Shown here piece by piece: positions 28,209-36,924 of a stretch of 64,000 bases of DNA. The position numbers and the translations under genes were made by a program. Location: the NCBI RefSeq assembly GCF_020297485.1, contig NZ_JAIWZC010000001.1:868001-932000 (forward strand), read 5' to 3'. This DNA comes from Enterocloster clostridioformis (GTDB lineage: Bacteria > Bacillota > Clostridia > Lachnospirales > Lachnospiraceae). Each line of letters starts with the position of its first letter. Position 1 is the stretch's first letter. The notes beneath the pieces were generated by a model. That model worked only from the letters and a program-made list of their open reading frames with translations. It ran no database searches and was not told the DNA's origin.

Positions 28209-28214
28209 ATTATA
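28209..28214 (-). promoter_or_regulatory. -10 element of the orotate operon promoter
   Basis: Consensus TATAAT on the minus strand, about 30 bases upstream of the first start codon. No good -35 hexamer lies 17 bases further upstream (TAGAAA-like), which fits an activator-dependent promoter, possibly served by the neighbouring PucR protein. Confidence 0.55.
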
Positions 28215-28291
28215 ATTGCGTTAGAATCCTGTTTCTATATCCTGGGAGTCAAGGTTTTTCTGTATAATTTGTCCAAATAAACAAAAGGATC

Positions 28292-28323
28292 AAAAAACGG
28301 CATAGACAATACCAACTATGCCG
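28292..28323 (-). terminator. Terminator of the PucR regulator gene
   Basis: On the minus strand CGGCATAG pairs with CTATGCCG around a 10-base loop and is followed by a run of T. It separates the regulator gene from the orotate operon. Confidence 0.85.
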
Positions 28324-28357
28324 CATGCTATCAAACCACTCTGTTCTATTCATTTTT

Positions 28358-29542
28358 TCAAAAACTTATTTTAAAATTCATCTTCAACGCCAGCACCGCC
28401 AAATATAGTCTGAAGTTATCATCGGGATTTCTAAGGTCAAGTCCCGTCAGTTCCTGAAGCCGGTTCAGCCTGTATTTCACCGTATTTTTGTGGGTATACA
28501 TCCGGTCTGATACACGTTCCATGTTGGCCCCGCACTCGTAATACATAACCAATGTATCCAGCAGCTCCTGATTTTTGACAGCCCCTAAGACACTGGTAAA
28601 TACATGTTCGGACGGCGAAACCAATATCTTTTCCAACTCACAGTATGGTTCCAGCTTCTTATAAAAATGCAGAAACTGGTTTCTGGAAAGGGTATACCCC
28701 ACCTTCATTGCCTTAAACGACAGGCTGTAAGAATCCCGGATTCCTTTTAAGCCTTTTTTTACAGGACCAACGCCGCACACAATCCCCTTACCCTCTGCCT
28801 TCCATATTTTTTTTAAATAATCCTCATCCAAATAATTTTCCAGATACTGCTCCAGCCTTTTTGCTTCCTTCGCCTCCGCCAGTAATAAGAAGCCCTTCTC
28901 CAGACGGATCATGGGACATCCTTGGATTGAACCGCTGTCCAGCAGGTAGCGCTGTAAGGTTTGGCATAAAAAACGGATTGCTTTCTTTTCCTGTTCCGAA
29001 GGTATGTATTTTTTCCTGAAGCAGATATTAACTGCTGAAAAATAGTCCTCATCCGCTTCAAAGCCAAAGAGGCGTCCTCTCTCAGCCATAAGAATTTCAT
29101 CGGTATAGTTTTCATAGATAATATCCTTTACATATTTTTCCAGGATAGATGAGGTGTTTTCCTCTTCAAAAATCAGGTTCATTACATTCATCAGCAAATC
29201 AATATATGGCGTTTCAAAGGGAATTTCAAGCAGAGGAAGGCTGCATCTGTCCGCGGTCTCTTTTACTCTTTCTGAAATAACATTAACATATTGCCCTGTT
29301 TTGACAGCAACACAGCAGCACGTATCTGCCAAATCCTCAATCAGCCGGCACTGAGCTTCCTCGCTTTTGCGTACAGAGTAAAAGCTTGTAATCAGAAAGT
29401 CATTTCCTTTCAGCCATCGTTTAATATCCGGCACTTCCATGACAGTCACGTGCTCTACCTTCCTTTGAAGTCCATTTTCCCCAGACAATACATGGATTCC
29501 CCTAAATGCCGGAAGACGTAATAAGTCGCTCACCTTCGCCAT
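28358..29542 (-). CDS. PucR family transcriptional regulator
   Basis: Regulator of 394 residues with the PucR layout: an N-terminal purine-catabolism regulatory domain (VSDLLRLPAFRGIHVLSGEN, VTVMEVPDIKRWLKGNDFLI), a GGDEF-like middle, and a C-terminal helix-turn-helix (TLVMYYECGANMERVSDRMY, then THKNTVKYRLNRLQELTGLD). Such proteins sense catabolic intermediates and activate adjacent degradation operons. It is transcribed in the same direction as, and upstream of, the orotate operon but has its own terminator. Control of that operon is inferred. Confidence 0.87.
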   Translation of the reverse strand: MAKVSDLLRLPAFRGIHVLSGENGLQRKVEHVTVMEVPDIKRWLKGNDFLITSFYSVRKSEEAQCRLIEDLADTCCCVAVKTGQYVNVISERVKETADRCSLPLLEIPFETPYIDLLMNVMNLIFEEENTSSILEKYVKDIIYENYTDEILMAERGRLFGFEADEDYFSAVNICFRKKYIPSEQEKKAIRFLCQTLQRYLLDSGSIQGCPMIRLEKGFLLLAEAKEAKRLEQYLENYLDEDYLKKIWKAEGKGIVCGVGPVKKGLKGIRDSYSLSFKAMKVGYTLSRNQFLHFYKKLEPYCELEKILVSPSEHVFTSVLGAVKNQELLDTLVMYYECGANMERVSDRMYTHKNTVKYRLNRLQELTGLDLRNPDDNFRLYLAVLALKMNFKISF

Positions 29543-29793
29543 AATTCCTTCCCCCTATCCTTTTGTTAAGTAGAGTAAAAAATTTATTATAATAATATCT
29601 TTTATAAAATGCAATCCGTTTTCTTTGTTATTTTTAACAAATTTGTAATTAATAATTTGTTGTTTTTAATAAACTTCCTATTTTCTCTTGACTTTCTCAA
29701 TGTGAAGATATATTATAAGATTTTCCCATTTAGGTTCAGTTTTACTTTACCATATTTTAGTATTTTCTCACAATTTAAAGGAGGATATGCTTT
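29543..29793. promoter_or_regulatory. AT-rich divergent intergenic region between two PucR-type genes
   Basis: About 250 bases of strongly AT-rich sequence between the divergently oriented regulator genes, presumably holding both promoters. AAAGGAGG precedes the ATG at 29794. I see no RNA gene in it. Confidence 0.5.
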
Positions 29794-30609
29794 ATGAACA
29801 AAAATGATACCAATATTACATTTTCCTCATACTTTAATGATATTACAATTCATTTCTATGAGGACATTGCTTTCATGGAATCTGTCGGAAAAAAATTCGG
29901 CATTGATGTTAACAAGGACTACTTTCTTGCGATGTCGTTTCTCTATCCCTCTGACATGATTGTCGCCTACGAAGATAAGCATGCATTAATGGAACTGTTA
30001 ACCCCAATTGTGGCATATGGTCCTTTAAATAAGTCCGTTGATTCCCCGCAGTTCATTACATGCGATAAGGGAACCGCACTCTTTTTGGCGGCACACACAA
30101 AGGAAGAATTATTAAATGCCAGCACCATGGCATGTGATAAAGCTCTGGAACTTTTAAAGAAGAGCCTGCCAGACGTCTTTATCCGTATCGGCATCGGCAC
30201 TTTAGAAAACGGTTTGACCGGCATTGAGCGCACATACCAAAACAGCCTGCGAGCCGTTAATGCCGGAGAAAAATTCAAAAAAGAACGCCGTGTTCTGGAT
30301 TTTATCGGAATGGAGATATACAGCGCAATTAATGCCATGGTTCTGGCTCACGGACAGTCTTTAATCAGTACCATTTTACTGCAGTTAACCGATGAGGAAC
30401 AGACGATTCTTGGAAAATACTATAAGTGTAAGGAACAGGTTCCTGCTGTCGCTGCGGCATTACACATCAGTGAGGCTGAAGTCCGGAATGCATTATGCAG
30501 AGTGAAAGAAAAAACCGGCCTGGATGTCAATGATACGGAAGACAATTTTAAATTAAATTTTATTATGATTGCAAAAAGAGTGCTGGAAAAAGAGAAGAAG
30601 CGACGCTGA
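29794..30609 (+). CDS. PucR/CdaR-like transcriptional regulator without the N-terminal sensor domain
   Basis: Protein of 271 residues. The middle resembles the GGDEF-like region of PucR/CdaR proteins (IRIGIGTLENGLTGIERTYQ, NSLRAVNAGEKF). The C-terminus is their helix-turn-helix (KEQVPAVAAALHISEAEVRN, then ALCRVKEKTGLDVNDTEDNFKL). It lacks the N-terminal purine-catabolism domain. It is divergent from the full PucR gene and ends before a strong terminator. Its effector and targets are unknown; control of the orotate genes is possible. Confidence 0.7.
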   Translation: MNKNDTNITFSSYFNDITIHFYEDIAFMESVGKKFGIDVNKDYFLAMSFLYPSDMIVAYEDKHALMELLTPIVAYGPLNKSVDSPQFITCDKGTALFLAAHTKEELLNASTMACDKALELLKKSLPDVFIRIGIGTLENGLTGIERTYQNSLRAVNAGEKFKKERRVLDFIGMEIYSAINAMVLAHGQSLISTILLQLTDEEQTILGKYYKCKEQVPAVAAALHISEAEVRNALCRVKEKTGLDVNDTEDNFKLNFIMIAKRVLEKEKKRR

Positions 30610-30747
30610 CAATCACACCACATAGTTGAGCCGATGACCAGGGCGTGTCCGAAAATTGCTTTCCGCCAGCTGTGCGTTCCGCTTTGTGGGAGATTTGGCT
30701 CAAATGAAGGGCGCATAGCGGGCTAAGTAATCTGAATTTGAGCCCAT

Positions 30748-30790
30748 AAGTCATAGTTCTCCAGTATCGGAGGCTATGACTTTTCTTTTT
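30748..30790 (+). terminator. Terminator between the regulator and the fic remnant
   Basis: AAGTCATAG (30748-30756) pairs with CTATGACTT (30774-30782), followed by TTCTTTTT. The preceding 130 bases (30615-30745) hold no supported gene. Confidence 0.75.
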
Positions 30791-30818
30791 AAAACTCAAG
30801 TATCTTTTCTTAAGATTT

Positions 30819-32040
30819 TTAATACTCTTCATATGCAAATACTCGGTTTCTGGAAGCATTGGTTGTTTCTTTTAAAATTCCAATCTCCACTAATTTATTT
30901 ACCGCATTTGACACCGTATTATAACTTAACTCCAAAGCACTCGCTGTTTTTTTGATATCAATGATTGGGTACTGTTCGATATAATCAAAAAGTGATCTCA
31001 CATTATCTTTTTTACGAGTTGTTTTTGGTAATATTCCAAGATTTTTCTCATGAAGTTTTGACAGTGCTTCAATTGTTATCAAGGAGTCTTTCGCTGCCGC
31101 TGATACTGCTTCTAAAAAGAACGTTACCCATTGTTCATAATTACCGCTTCGTCTTACTTCTGAAATCCTGTCATAATACTCAATCTGATTTTTCTTCAGA
31201 AAATAAGAAATATATATGACTGGCTTGTCCAACAAATCTTGTTCCATCAAATATAATAAAATCATCATTCTCCCAACGCGGCCATTTCCGTCCAAAAAAG
31301 GATGGATTGTTTCAAATTGATAATGAATCAATGCAATCCAGATCAGCGGATCATAATCATCCCCTTCGTTCATATACTTTTCCAGTTCTGACATTGCCTG
31401 ATTCATATCTTCTACATTCGGTGGAATATACCTGGCTTCCAATAAGGAGCAATTCGCAGCTCCAATCCAGTTTTGGGATCTTCTGAATTCCCCTGGATTT
31501 TTTTCCTGTCCACGAACACCCGATAACAATTTCTCGTGTATTTCTCTAAATAATCGTCCGCACAAAGGTAATTTCTTAATTCTCTCCAATGCATAGGAAC
31601 ATGCATCCACATAATTGATGACATCGATAACATCCAGATTCGCTGTATTGTCTAGCTCTGGATCTAGCACATCATCCAAGGTACACTGTGTTCCTTCAAT
31701 CTGGGAAGAAATCAAGGCTTCTTTTCGAACGTACATAGAAATAAATAGTTCAACGTTTGGTATCAGTTTTGAAGCTGTGTCCAATTTCACCAGTTCTCGA
31801 TTCGCTTCTACTAGTATAACTCGATTTAAATAAGCTTACAATTTAAGCATTGGTAGTAATCTGATTTCTTGGCTTACGTGTCCGTGCTTTGGGCGCACGT
31901 TTCCCTTGGTTTTCAGGATAATAATGTAAACTTATTAAAATCGAGTTATACTAGTTTTTTTACCATATCACTGCCTATTTCTAAGACAGGGTCTGGTGGT
32001 AACGCTGCAGGCTTAAACGATTTATATTGTGCATTTCCTG
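30819..32040 (-). pseudogene. Fic-domain protein gene split by a small inverted-repeat element
   Basis: The main frame (to 31790, GTG) encodes the Fic core HPFLDGNGRVGRMMILLYL (FIC motif for AMP transfer) and a C-terminal winged helix (IDIKKTASALELSYNTVSNA). The N-terminal Fic_N region is interrupted: SFKPAALPPDPVLEIGSDMV lies at about 31960-32020 and should join directly to EANRELVKLDTASKLIPN, but 134 bases plus a 6 bp duplication intervene and give an immediate in-frame stop. The extreme N-terminus also lacks a start codon before a stop near 32043. Some product could still start at the GTG inside, keeping the FIC motif. Confidence 0.82.
31816..31949. mobile_element. 134 bp MITE inserted in fic
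   Basis: The ends are inverted repeats: ATAACTCGATTT (31816-31827) and AAATCGAGTTAT (31938-31949), with similarity continuing for about 30 bases. ACTAGT directly flanks both sides (31810-31815 and 31950-31955) as a 6 bp target duplication. It contains no reading frame. Removing element plus one ACTAGT copy restores the fic frame (KKLVEANREL), which confirms the insertion. Confidence 0.85.
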
Positions 32041-32057
32041 TTAGGTTATTTTATTGT

Positions 32058-32552
32058 TCAAATAGCTTCCTTTACCATATTACTGACATCAAGCAATGGA
32101 TGCAGTTCCCCGTTTTGGGCCATACGGAACAGCTCACGTTTTGTCACCCATTTAACATCTATAACTTCTGTTTCCTGAAGTATGATATCCGAAATATCAA
32201 TATTTTTATAGAATATCCACACATCATATAGATCCTGAGTCTCCTCACGGCATATCTGAGAAATCCTCCGTCCTTTTGCCGGATTCAGTTTTATCCCCAG
32301 CTCTTCTTTTACTTCCCGAACGGCGCCAATCAAGCTGTTTTCTCCTGCCAGGACGGAACCACCAGTACATTCCCAGCAGAGAGGATACTGTTTATTCGGA
32401 TGCCTTCGGGATAGGAGATACTCTCCCCGGTCATTTTGTATCCATACGCTTACAACAAGATGATAGTACCCCTTGGGTATGGCCATTCCCCGCATCCACG
32501 TAAGTCCTGCTTTATTTCTTTTCACATCATACAGATCCCATTTCTCTTTCAT
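32058..32552 (-). CDS. NUDIX hydrolase
   Basis: Protein of about 164 residues. The Nudix box is visible as GGSVLAGENSLIGAVREVKE followed by ELGI, with the REVKEEL metal-binding core. The start (MKEKWDLYDVKRNKAG) resembles NUDIX proteins that act on isopentenyl-like or nucleoside diphosphates; the substrate is unknown. The ATG at 32552 has AGAGG 6 bases upstream, preferred to the one at 32573. It ends where the fic remnant begins. Confidence 0.85.
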   Translation of the reverse strand: MKEKWDLYDVKRNKAGLTWMRGMAIPKGYYHLVVSVWIQNDRGEYLLSRRHPNKQYPLCWECTGGSVLAGENSLIGAVREVKEELGIKLNPAKGRRISQICREETQDLYDVWIFYKNIDISDIILQETEVIDVKWVTKRELFRMAQNGELHPLLDVSNMVKEAI

Positions 32553-32578
32553 AGTAGACCTCTTTAGTTTCAAGTTTT

Positions 32579-33126
32579 TTACAAGCTCTGATTCAAACCC
32601 TTTTCGGTATTAATCAGTCTCCTCAAACGCTTGTGTCCTTCCTGCATCCGCTTCTCAGTATTTTCAAGCCAGTTTTCTTCCACATATTCCCAGAATGGAA
32701 GCAAGGTTTCCTCCCCCTCCTGTACAAAGGGGTAAAACAGCTCAAACGTTTCGTTTTCCAGAGAAATTTTTGCAACGAACTTTGTTTCTATTCTTTCCGA
32801 TTCCGGCTCACTATTCATTTCCACGATATATCCATCTATGATATTCCTTGCTGCCTCTTTCTCCTCAGACAATTCCAGCTCATCCATGGCCTGAAGCATT
32901 CCTTTTATCAATGGGTCATCCTCTGGTTCCCTGATCCGCTTCCAGTCTGCCTGAAATGTCATTCTCCTGACTACATCCCCGTCTTCTTTGCTTTCTTCTG
33001 TAACGACAACCTCGCAATTCTTCAGGTCATACAGTTATCAACAAAATCATTATTTCTCGTACATCCCGACAGGCATATGGCTACCATGATTGAAATTACC
33101 CCAAGCCTGGTCCCTGATATTTTCAA
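32579..33126 (-). pseudogene. Lipoprotein gene with a frameshift after the signal peptide
   Basis: A TTG at 33126 with AGGAG upstream starts MKISGTRLGVISIMVAICLS-GC, a clear lipoprotein signal peptide with lipobox LSGC, then TRNNDFVDN. Near 33035 the frame shifts (the first frame ends CMT-stop), and the body continues as LYDLKNCEVVVTEESKEDGD VVRRMTFQADW to the end at 32579. The body is acidic with no family I recognise. One base change would restore a ~180-residue lipoprotein, so this could be a true mutation or a sequencing error. Confidence 0.65.
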
Positions 33127-33133
33127 TTTAAAT

Positions 33134-34514
33134 TCACTCCTTTTTACACAAGTATTCCAGCCTGGCCAGATTCTCTTCCATTTTGTCCAGTACTCTTTTC
33201 TTCTGCGCTTCTGTCAAAAATCCATCTGCCGCTGCATCTTCCAAAATCTCTGGCACTTCTTCCATATCATTTCTGTATGTTTCAGCAGTCAAAGGCGTAT
33301 TCCGGTTCACAAGTTCCGGCCGCATGACAATAGTTGGGTTGAAGGCTACCATGACCGTTTCTGTTTCTATCGGAAACGCTCCTTTATAGATGACAAACTC
33401 CCCTTTTTCTCTGTCAGCCTTCAGACGGGCCAAATCCCGTTCCATGGCTATGACATCCGGATCCCCCTCTCCTCTGTCCTCTTTAACAACTTCTACAATC
33501 CTCTGATACTCTTCCACCGAATACATCTCAAAAATCCCTCCAAGGGTCGGGTCATCATCCCAAGATTCCAGAGTAAAAGCACTGGATGGCACCACACCGT
33601 AGACTGCTATGCAGCTTATGGTCATTGCAATGGACAGCATGATTCCCAAAAGGGAGATTTTTTCTTTTATATGCATGATATGAAGAATACGTTCCTTCAT
33701 AAGACTTTGACCCAGGCCGGAAGTCAGAAGATTAATCCCTGCCCTCTTTGCTTCCAGCTCTACCAGCAAATTGGCATAAGTTTTTCGTTTATCCCTCCCC
33801 ACTGCCCGAACCACCGCTTCATCGCAGGCCAGTTCCATATCCCTGCTAGCCAATGCATACATAATCCACACCAGGGGATTGAACCAGTGGCAGACGCAGG
33901 CAGCAGCCAGACACAGCTTTTTCAGGGCGTCCAGGTGCCGGATATGAGCCAGTTCATGTTCCAAAATCAGCTCCAAGCTTTCCCTGTCCCTCCAGTCTGT
34001 CTGTTTTGGAAGCAGAATAACCGGGAATAAGATGTTGTAGGTTAAGGGGGAATCAATCTCGTCCGAAATCCGGACTGTGATTCTGCGAAAAAAGTTCTTA
34101 TATTCTAGCCAACTGTGGATCCAGGAAGATTTCTCTATAAGAACTGCGGTGCGGTATTTCTTCATGCCTGCAAAATGAACATGGCCTAAATACAGGCCGA
34201 AAATCAAAGCGCCGGTAGACCACTAAATTTTTAATATATTCCGGTCAAAATCCGGCCATGCCTTGGCTGCCTGCCAGGTCCCTGCCGGGAGGGACATGCG
34301 GGTGGGAGGGGGGTATATCCGGTATAAATTCGGCTAATCCATCCGCCACAGGAATGGGAATCCCAGCTGATATGGGAATCATCAGCTTACACCAGGCAAG
34401 TATCCAGAGAAAGGAAAAAACTTGCCTGGGCATTCTTGCAGAAAAAAGCTTCCGAAAAAGCATGATAACTAGAATCAGGAAAGAAGCCGCAAGGCTCATC
34501 TGCAATACTTTCAT
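33134..34514 (-). pseudogene. BlaR1-like M56 membrane metallopeptidase, two lesions
   Basis: Antirepressor-type sensor protease. The N-terminus (MKVLQMSLAASFLILVIMLF, then FLWILAWCKLMIPISAGIPI) is membrane-spanning. A frame change occurs near a C-run at about 34310, and after it WQAAKAWPDFDRNILKI meets an in-frame TAG near 34225. The remaining frame carries the zinc protease motif LEHELAHIRHLDALKK and CHWFNPLVWIMYALASRDME. A second half with an extracellular domain follows. The normal partner BlaI repressor survives only as a tail fused to the next gene, so the pair is dead. Confidence 0.8.
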
Positions 34515-34518
34515 AGAC

Positions 34519-35184
34519 TCACTCCACCTCGTTAATCATTCGCTTTAACTCCTCCAACTCCTCTTTTGACAAGGATTTCTGGGATAACAAGGCTGAAAAC
34601 AGCATGGGAACAGAGCCGTCAAAGACACTGTTTATAAATTCCCGGTAATCTGCTTTCGTCATGCCGTATAAATAGTAATCACACCAGGTATTAACCATTT
34701 TCCCCTCATGGATATGGCCCTCCCGCCTGAATCCGGCCTTTTCCAGTGTTTTATATGACGCAATATTCTGAATGTGGACATCCGACCAGAGCCTTTGCAG
34801 TTGCGTTTCCTCAAAACAGAAGACCACCACTTTTGCCAGCGCCTCTGCCATAAGGCCTTTTCCCTGATAAGCCGGGGACAGGCGGAATGCCACTTTTGCC
34901 ATACGGTCCTTTTCAATGAGATAGACCCACATCTCCCCCACCACTTTATCGTCTTTTTTATGGACGATACCCCAGTGCAGGCTTTTTGTTGGTTTCTCTT
35001 TTTTCTGGAACAACAGCTCCGGGTTCAGGTCACCTTTACCAGGACGCTTTCCCCAGTATTGATACAGCGAAGGAGCACCCATCCATTCCTTCAAATCCGC
35101 AACATCACTGACTTGCAATGGACGCAGTATCAGCTGACCGGTTTCCAGAACAGGCTTTTTATCCATGTAATCCTGCAGTTTCAT
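34519..35184 (-). CDS. GNAT acetyltransferase fused to the C-terminal tail of a BlaI-type repressor
   Basis: Residues 1-~177 are a complete RimJ/RimL-like GNAT protein (LILRPLQVSDVADLKEWM, FRLSPAYQGKGLMAEALAKV with the acetyl-CoA loop, NIASYKTLEKAGFRREG). The last ~44 residues, SVFDGSVPMLFSALLSQKSL followed by SKEELEELKRMINE, match the dimerisation tail of BlaI/MecI repressors. The gene is followed 4 bases later by the blaR1 remnant, exactly where blaI should be. A deletion apparently removed most of blaI and joined its end to this gene in frame. Confidence 0.8.
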   Translation of the reverse strand: MKLQDYMDKKPVLETGQLILRPLQVSDVADLKEWMGAPSLYQYWGKRPGKGDLNPELLFQKKEKPTKSLHWGIVHKKDDKVVGEMWVYLIEKDRMAKVAFRLSPAYQGKGLMAEALAKVVVFCFEETQLQRLWSDVHIQNIASYKTLEKAGFRREGHIHEGKMVNTWCDYYLYGMTKADYREFINSVFDGSVPMLFSALLSQKSLSKEELEELKRMINEVE

Positions 35185-35192
35185 AAAGCCTC

Positions 35193-35672
35193 CTATGAAA
35201 AATTGAAAACCTGCCCCCAGTCAAAATAGCCCGATTCCTCAGTACTTTTCGGCCACTTACTACACCATACGGGAACACCCAGCGTTTCCACCCTGTCCAG
35301 ACTGGGGGTATAAGGCTTGATATCAAGTACCGGCGTACCATTGTCTGCGTCAAGGAAAGTAACCCGGATAAGCCCTTTCTCCTGATCAGTATGAATGATT
35401 TCCGCTGCTGTCAGGGCAATGGGATTAGGACGCAGCGGCGATCTTGTGGCAAAAACGCCCATTACCTCCGGCCCATCCCTGTAAGGCTTCTCTGTCAGCA
35501 GCACACTTCGGTCTTTTTCTCTGTCATGGCCGCTGAACCACCAGATCACGTTGATATGGCTGAATCCTTCCAACGCTTCCAGACCCGGAATATACTCCGG
35601 CTCTAACACAATCCATGTCCCGCTTTCGTCATTTCTTACCGTTCCAATCGGTTTCAACTGATATTGTTCCAT
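35193..35672 (-). CDS. trmO: TrmO-like tRNA (t6A37) N6-methyltransferase
   Basis: Protein of about 159 residues of the TrmO/YaeB (UPF0066) family, which uses SAM to methylate t6A at position 37 of tRNAs. Hallmarks are LKPIGTVRND, GLEALEGFSHINVIWWFSGH and FATRSPLRPNPIALTAAEI (SAM site). LDIKPYTPSLD also fits the family. The C-terminal extension of enterobacterial TrmO is absent, as in many Firmicutes. The ATG at 35672 has AGGAGG 6 bases upstream. Confidence 0.87.
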   Translation of the reverse strand: MEQYQLKPIGTVRNDESGTWIVLEPEYIPGLEALEGFSHINVIWWFSGHDREKDRSVLLTEKPYRDGPEVMGVFATRSPLRPNPIALTAAEIIHTDQEKGLIRVTFLDADNGTPVLDIKPYTPSLDRVETLGVPVWCSKWPKSTEESGYFDWGQVFNFS

Positions 35673-35894
35673 ACCGTACCTCCTGCTTTTAAATCCCGCA
35701 GACATTCTTACATGCACTCCATCTGGAAGAATTTACAGCTGCCCATGCATCCGCAAACTGCTCCGTGCATGTTAGAACATTTGCCATTTCTGTTTACAAT
35801 AGCAGTATAATACCTCACACCATGTAAGATACAAGAGGAAAAATAAGCTGCAGCTCTGCAAACTACCCATTTATTCAAAAATGCCCTGTATGTT

Positions 35895-36719
35895 TCACAG
35901 GACATTTTGTAAAGGCTCAACCGGAATCTGGAGCTCGGTCAGATACTTTGCCGGGTCGTTTTCATTCCAGGGGCCCCTGTGTACAATCTGACGTACCGGG
36001 GCAGACATTTGATAATTGCTGTTTTTCTGCAGCCATTTGGCAAAAGCCAGATACGCTTTTTTGATATTTGAAAATTCCCCATATACCATGGTGCTGGCCA
36101 TGGCCGGTACCGCCTCCGTCATGCGAAAACAGAACGGCTCTCTGTTTTCACCCGCTTTTTTTACAGGGGCGCATAATTCCATGTCAACATCCTGCTCCCG
36201 ATACTCCGTATCATGATAAATGGTAAAGGTATCACTGGATATTTCTATCTCCTCTTTTTCTGCAAAAGCAGAAAGCTCCTTCCATAAATCGCCCTCTGAG
36301 TAATAGGTCGGTACAGTCCTGCGCAGGGAGAGTACCTGGCAGGCCGGTATTGATTTCATGGAAATATGGTAATGCAGCTCGCTTTTACTCCCCTGTATTT
36401 CTTCTTTCGCAACTGCGATTTTCAGAAGCCTCTCCTGCTCTTTTTGTATGGCCTGCTCAATCTCCAGACATTTTTTATTAAGAGATACCAGAAGTGCATG
36501 GTCATCCATTTCCAGCGCCAGGGCAATTTCAGAAACCTGAAAGCCGCTGTCACGCAGATACCGGATTCTGTCAAGCCGTGGTATCTGCTCTACCGAATAC
36601 AGACGGTGCCCCGTCCACCTGTCAACCTCTGCCGGCTTCAAAAGCCCTGCTTCGTCATAATATCGCAGCATCCGGACAGATACCTGTGTCAATTTTGAAA
36701 ATTCGCCAATCCGAAACAT
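35895..36719 (-). CDS. MerR family regulator with GyrI-like effector domain
   Basis: Regulator of 274 residues, BmrR-like. The N-terminal MerR helix-turn-helix is FRIGEFSKLTQVSVRMLRYY followed by DEAGLLKPAEVDRWTGHRLY; a coiled-coil dimerisation helix follows; the C-terminal ~150 residues form a GyrI-like ligand-binding domain (SMKSIPACQVLSLRRTVPTY). Such proteins respond to toxic small molecules. The stretch 35673-35894 upstream of trmO holds no gene I support. Confidence 0.85.
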   Translation of the reverse strand: MFRIGEFSKLTQVSVRMLRYYDEAGLLKPAEVDRWTGHRLYSVEQIPRLDRIRYLRDSGFQVSEIALALEMDDHALLVSLNKKCLEIEQAIQKEQERLLKIAVAKEEIQGSKSELHYHISMKSIPACQVLSLRRTVPTYYSEGDLWKELSAFAEKEEIEISSDTFTIYHDTEYREQDVDMELCAPVKKAGENREPFCFRMTEAVPAMASTMVYGEFSNIKKAYLAFAKWLQKNSNYQMSAPVRQIVHRGPWNENDPAKYLTELQIPVEPLQNVL

Positions 36720-36758
36720 CCTCTATCACCACCTGTATATGATTATACCGGATGTTTT

Positions 36759-36918
36759 TTATACTTCAAGGCTTTTGAAATGGCCATGCACCGTCACCAG
36801 TTCTTCAAAACTCTCTGCCTCAATTCCGCAGACAATATATTCCCCGGTCGAAAGTTCCCTTTCTATAAAGCCCTCCGACATCTTTTCCGGAACAATTTCA
36901 GCAAATCCTCCTGCATTA
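36759..36918 (-). pseudogene. Fragment of an AraC/GyrI-like effector-binding domain
   Basis: About 50 residues (AEIVPEKMSEGFIERELSTG, then EYIVCGIEAESFEELV) closely parallel part of the effector domain of the AraC protein at 47430-48359 (ENFEDLV, AAGDYIVCRIEAE). Neither start nor end of the domain is present. Confidence 0.6.
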
Positions 36919-36924
36919 TCTGCT

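Noticed and set aside
30615..30745. Possible IS end or regulatory RNA between the second PucR-type gene and its terminator
   Set aside because: The sequence contains short inverted parts but no clear ends, duplication or conserved riboswitch-like core.
32633..34030. 465-residue open frame on the plus strand
   Set aside because: It lies antisense to the lipoprotein and BlaR1 remnants, whose motifs (HELAH, lipobox) are clear; its translation has no family features and no ribosome-binding site.
35708..35920. Cysteine-rich 70-residue frame ending CSNMHGAVCGCMGSCKFFQMEC
   Set aside because: Considered as a small Cys-rich peptide, but the only ATG lies inside the MerR gene end and no ribosome-binding site precedes the cysteine part.
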